DNA of 64,000 bases, from the NCBI RefSeq assembly GCF_021462415.1, contig NZ_JAKEDS010000002.1, forward strand, positions 682,001 to 746,000. Direction: 5' to 3'. Under the pieces are notes generated by a model. The model saw only the letters and a list, made by a program, of their open reading frames with translations, searched no databases and was not told the DNA's origin. Source of the DNA: Rhodohalobacter sp. 614A. GTDB taxonomy: Bacteria > Bacteroidota > Rhodothermia > Balneolales > Balneolaceae. The first letter of the stretch is position 1. Each line of letters begins with the position of its first letter. The translations under genes and the position numbers were made by a program. Shown here piece by piece: positions 61,755-64,000 of the stretch.

Positions 61755-63581
61755 ATGTCACAACAATTACGAAATATCGCCATCATCGCTCACGTAGACC
61801 ACGGCAAAACCACGCTTGTGGATCAAATGCTGAAGCAAAGCGGCACCTTCAGAGAAAATCAGCAGGTAGCCGAACGGGTGATGGACTCCGGCGATCTTGA
61901 GAGAGAAAAGGGAATTACCATCAGCTCAAAAAACACGGCTGTAAAATGGAAGGATACAAAAATCAATATTGTAGACACTCCCGGCCACGCTGATTTTGGT
62001 GGAGAAGTGGAGCGTATCCTGAAAATGGTAAATGGTGTAATTTTGCTGGTGGATGCCGCTGAAGGGCCCCTTCCTCAAACCAAATTTGTTCTTAGAAAAT
62101 CTCTGGCGCTTAACTATCGCCCCATTGTTCTTATCAATAAAATCGACCGGAAAGATGCACGGCCGGATGCTGTTTTAAATGAGATTTTTGACCTGTTTGT
62201 TTCTCTGGATGCAACCGACGAACAATTGGATTTCCCAGTTCTCTATGCGATTGGGATTGATGGAATTGCTAAAACAGAACTCGAAGACGAGGGGAAAGAT
62301 TTATCCCCATTGTTTGATTTGATTGTGAATCATATCCCACCGCCAGAACAAATTTCCGATTCACCTTTTAAAATGTTGGTCAGCAGTGTTGACTGGAATG
62401 ATTATGTTGGCCGAATTGCCATCGGCAGGGTTGAGCAGGGTACCATCAAGACCAACCAGGAAATTGTATTGATGGACCGAAAGGGAAATCAAAAAGCAAA
62501 GGCAAAAGCTACCAAGTTGTTTACGTTTAACGGTTTGAATCGTGAACCCGTTGATCAGGCCAATGCCGGTGATATTTTTGCACTTGCCGGATATGAAGCC
62601 GTTGAGATCGGTGATACTCTCACACACATTTCCGATCCAACACCTATCGAATATTTCGATATCGATCAGCCAACAATGGCAATGTATTTTCGGGTCAATA
62701 ATTCACCTTTTGCAGGTCGTGAAGGGGATTATGTGACATCGAATATGATCAAAGATCGCCTTCAGAAGGAGATTCGAACAAATGTATCCATCCACGTTGA
62801 ACAAACAGATAATCCGGATATTTTTAAAGTATCCGGCCGGGGAGAACTTCAGTTGGCTATTCTCACGGAAACCATGAGACGTGAAGGATATGAATTTGCT
62901 GTTTCCCGTCCCGAAGTTCTTTATCGGGAAGTGAATGGTCAACTCCAGGAACCGTTTGAGGAAGTGGTGATTGATGTTCATTCGGACTACAGCAATAAAG
63001 TGATTGACAATCTCCAGAAACGAAAAGGGATCATGACATCGATGGTCCAGGAAGGGGAAAATCACCGGATTGAATTTAGTGTTCCTTCAAGAGGTTTGAT
63101 TGGTTTTCGTGGAGAAATGTTAACAGAAACCCGCGGAACAGGTATTATGCATCAGCAATTTTCGGAGTACAAAGAGTTTGCCGGAGACATTCCGGGACGA
63201 ACCCGAGGTGCACTGATTGCTCTTGAACAGGGTGATGTTACATCGTATGCACTGGAAGGATTACAGGATCGGGGTCAGTTTCTTGTTGAGCCTGGCAATC
63301 CTGTTTATGCCGGACAGGTTGTTGGAGTGAACAACCGTGTGGATGATTTGGTTGTGAATGTTGTGAAGAAGAAAAATCTAACCAATCACCGCGCCACTCA
63401 AACAGCCGATTCAGTTAAGATTTCTCAAGCTAAAAAAATGACTCTAGAGCAGTGCATTGAATTCATCGATAATGATGAACTTCTTGAAGTGACTCCTGAA
63501 AGTCTAAGAATTAGAAAATTGCACCTGGATCATAACGACAGAAAGCGGGCAGAGAAAAAGAAAGAAGCTGTAGAACAGTAA
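61755..63581 (+). CDS. typA: Translational GTPase TypA/BipA
   Basis: The ATG at 61755 gives 608 residues (MSQQLRNIAIIAHVDHGKTT); the frame extends 13 codons further upstream to a TTG, which is unlikely to be used. The GTPase motifs are G1 AHVDHGKTTL, the ERGITI-equivalent EREKGITISS, G3 DTPGHADFGGEVERI and G4 NKIDRKDARP. The EF-G-like domains II, III and V and the BipA-specific C-terminal domain follow (GRTRGALIALEQGDVTSYALEG). It assists ribosome function in stress. It has its own terminator. Confidence 0.96.
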   Translation: MSQQLRNIAIIAHVDHGKTTLVDQMLKQSGTFRENQQVAERVMDSGDLEREKGITISSKNTAVKWKDTKINIVDTPGHADFGGEVERILKMVNGVILLVDAAEGPLPQTKFVLRKSLALNYRPIVLINKIDRKDARPDAVLNEIFDLFVSLDATDEQLDFPVLYAIGIDGIAKTELEDEGKDLSPLFDLIVNHIPPPEQISDSPFKMLVSSVDWNDYVGRIAIGRVEQGTIKTNQEIVLMDRKGNQKAKAKATKLFTFNGLNREPVDQANAGDIFALAGYEAVEIGDTLTHISDPTPIEYFDIDQPTMAMYFRVNNSPFAGREGDYVTSNMIKDRLQKEIRTNVSIHVEQTDNPDIFKVSGRGELQLAILTETMRREGYEFAVSRPEVLYREVNGQLQEPFEEVVIDVHSDYSNKVIDNLQKRKGIMTSMVQEGENHRIEFSVPSRGLIGFRGEMLTETRGTGIMHQQFSEYKEFAGDIPGRTRGALIALEQGDVTSYALEGLQDRGQFLVEPGNPVYAGQVVGVNNRVDDLVVNVVKKKNLTNHRATQTADSVKISQAKKMTLEQCIEFIDNDELLEVTPESLRIRKLHLDHNDRKRAEKKKEAVEQ

Positions 63582-63611
63582 TAAAAGTCTGCTTTGAATG
63601 ATGATTTTTGC

Positions 63612-63643
63612 GGCTCAGTCATTTTTTGACTGAGCCTTTTTTG
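63612..63643 (+). terminator. Terminator after typA
   Basis: GGCTCAGTCA (63612-63621) pairs with TGACTGAGCC (63627-63636), followed by six T residues. Confidence 0.93.
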
Positions 63644-63719
63644 TTTCTACTATTTTTTTGACAAGGAATTGAAAATAGTTTTCAGTTGTTGATAAAGGGA
63701 ATTGAAAACAGATCCCTCT

Positions 63720-64000
63720 ATGAAGAATATTAACAGTTACCGGGTTTTTAATAACAACGATCATAAACCAAATAAAGATGGCGATTTTGTAGTCTACTGG
63801 ATGCAGAATACCCGACGATTTCATTACAATTTTGGTTTGGAGTACGCGGTTAGCTGGGCAAACAAACTTGGGAAACCACTTCTCATTTACGAGGCTTTTT
63901 CATGCCACTACCGCTGGGCAACTGATCGCTCACATACATTTATGATGCAGGGAATGAAAGAGCATTTGGATTTTGCGGAGAAACAAGATCTCAACTACCT
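63720..64000 (+). CDS. phrB: Class II CPD photolyase, 5' part cut by window edge
   Basis: A frame starts at the ATG at 63720 and stays open to the end of the window (about 93 codons). It reads KDGDFVVYWMQNTRRFHYNFGLEYAVSW near residues 19-46, then GKPLLIYEAFSCHYRWATDR, the antenna-domain pattern of class II photolyases (VVYWMQ, then N-x-L-E-x-A). The enzyme repairs UV dimers using light. Only the N-terminal domain is here, so the FAD-binding part was not seen. Confidence 0.78.
   Translation, partial: MKNINSYRVFNNNDHKPNKDGDFVVYWMQNTRRFHYNFGLEYAVSWANKLGKPLLIYEAFSCHYRWATDRSHTFMMQGMKEHLDFAEKQDLNY

Noticed and set aside
1-64000. Integron integrase, transposase or CRISPR array
   Set aside because: No frame with tyrosine-recombinase or transposase motifs and no regularly spaced direct repeats were seen in the window.

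Overview
The window looks like a chromosome segment of a marine Balneolota/Bacteroidota-type bacterium. The grounds are a SusC/SusD pair, a DUF4837 lipoprotein, an ECF sigma factor paired with a TPR serine/threonine kinase, a Bacteroidota-style promoter (TTG, 20 nt, TATCTTTG) before a tRNA gene, few Shine-Dalgarno sequences, and Sec/lipoprotein signals typical of that group. The phylum call is an inference from gene families, not from a marker tree.

Region 1 (1-9.2 kb) is accessory DNA: a run of integron gene cassettes. Six attC sites of about 90-128 bp separate leftward-reading genes, and a seventh, decayed site marks the right edge. In every site the extra unpaired base lies on the same arm, so all six point the same way. 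An integrase would be expected on the right, but that side is sucD, so within this window this is a cluster of attC sites lacking an integrase (CALIN-like). The cargo is rich in defence-like genes: a PD-(D/E)XK nuclease-like protein with a secreted protein, AbiTii plus putAbiC, a QxK nuclease-like protein with a coiled-coil partner, a caspase-like protease followed by a Ymh/HEPN-like protein, and a VapBC-type toxin-antitoxin pair. Several cassettes carry two genes. One cassette holds a gene in reverse orientation whose start and stop codons both lie in attC core sites.

Region 2 (9.3-23.5 kb) is housekeeping: sucD, a gene-free stretch of about 1 kb with repeats and hairpins, dnaG, two outer-membrane-type proteins, an inositol monophosphatase with a membrane protein and a free-standing lysine-ketoglutarate reductase-like enzyme, an Fbp-type iron importer without its ATPase, a phytoene-desaturase-like oxidoreductase, a SnoaL-like lipoprotein and a DUF2238-like membrane protein.

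Region 3 (23.5-30.8 kb) is the trp operon: trpL-E-S-G-D-C-F-B. A 26-residue leader peptide with three consecutive Trp codons lies ahead of a terminator that can be displaced by an antiterminator, a textbook attenuator. trpS lies inside the operon. trpA is about 12.8 kb downstream, beyond a block with the kinase/ECF pair, HAF-repeat and collagen-like lipoproteins, and a LacI/SusCD locus.

Region 4 (43.6-64 kb) holds trpA, a DUF4837 lipoprotein, a BioH-like/BioC pair, purC behind a LacI-type regulator, a phytoene synthase, an esterase-fold protein without its nucleophile serine, accC, murQ, a TonB-like protein, tRNA-Ser(GGA), a UPF0316-type protein, a leftward cluster (VWA protein, membrane protein, DUF3500), YjbQ, a CPBP protease, an SDR with a non-canonical active site, typA, and the start of a class II photolyase at the right edge.
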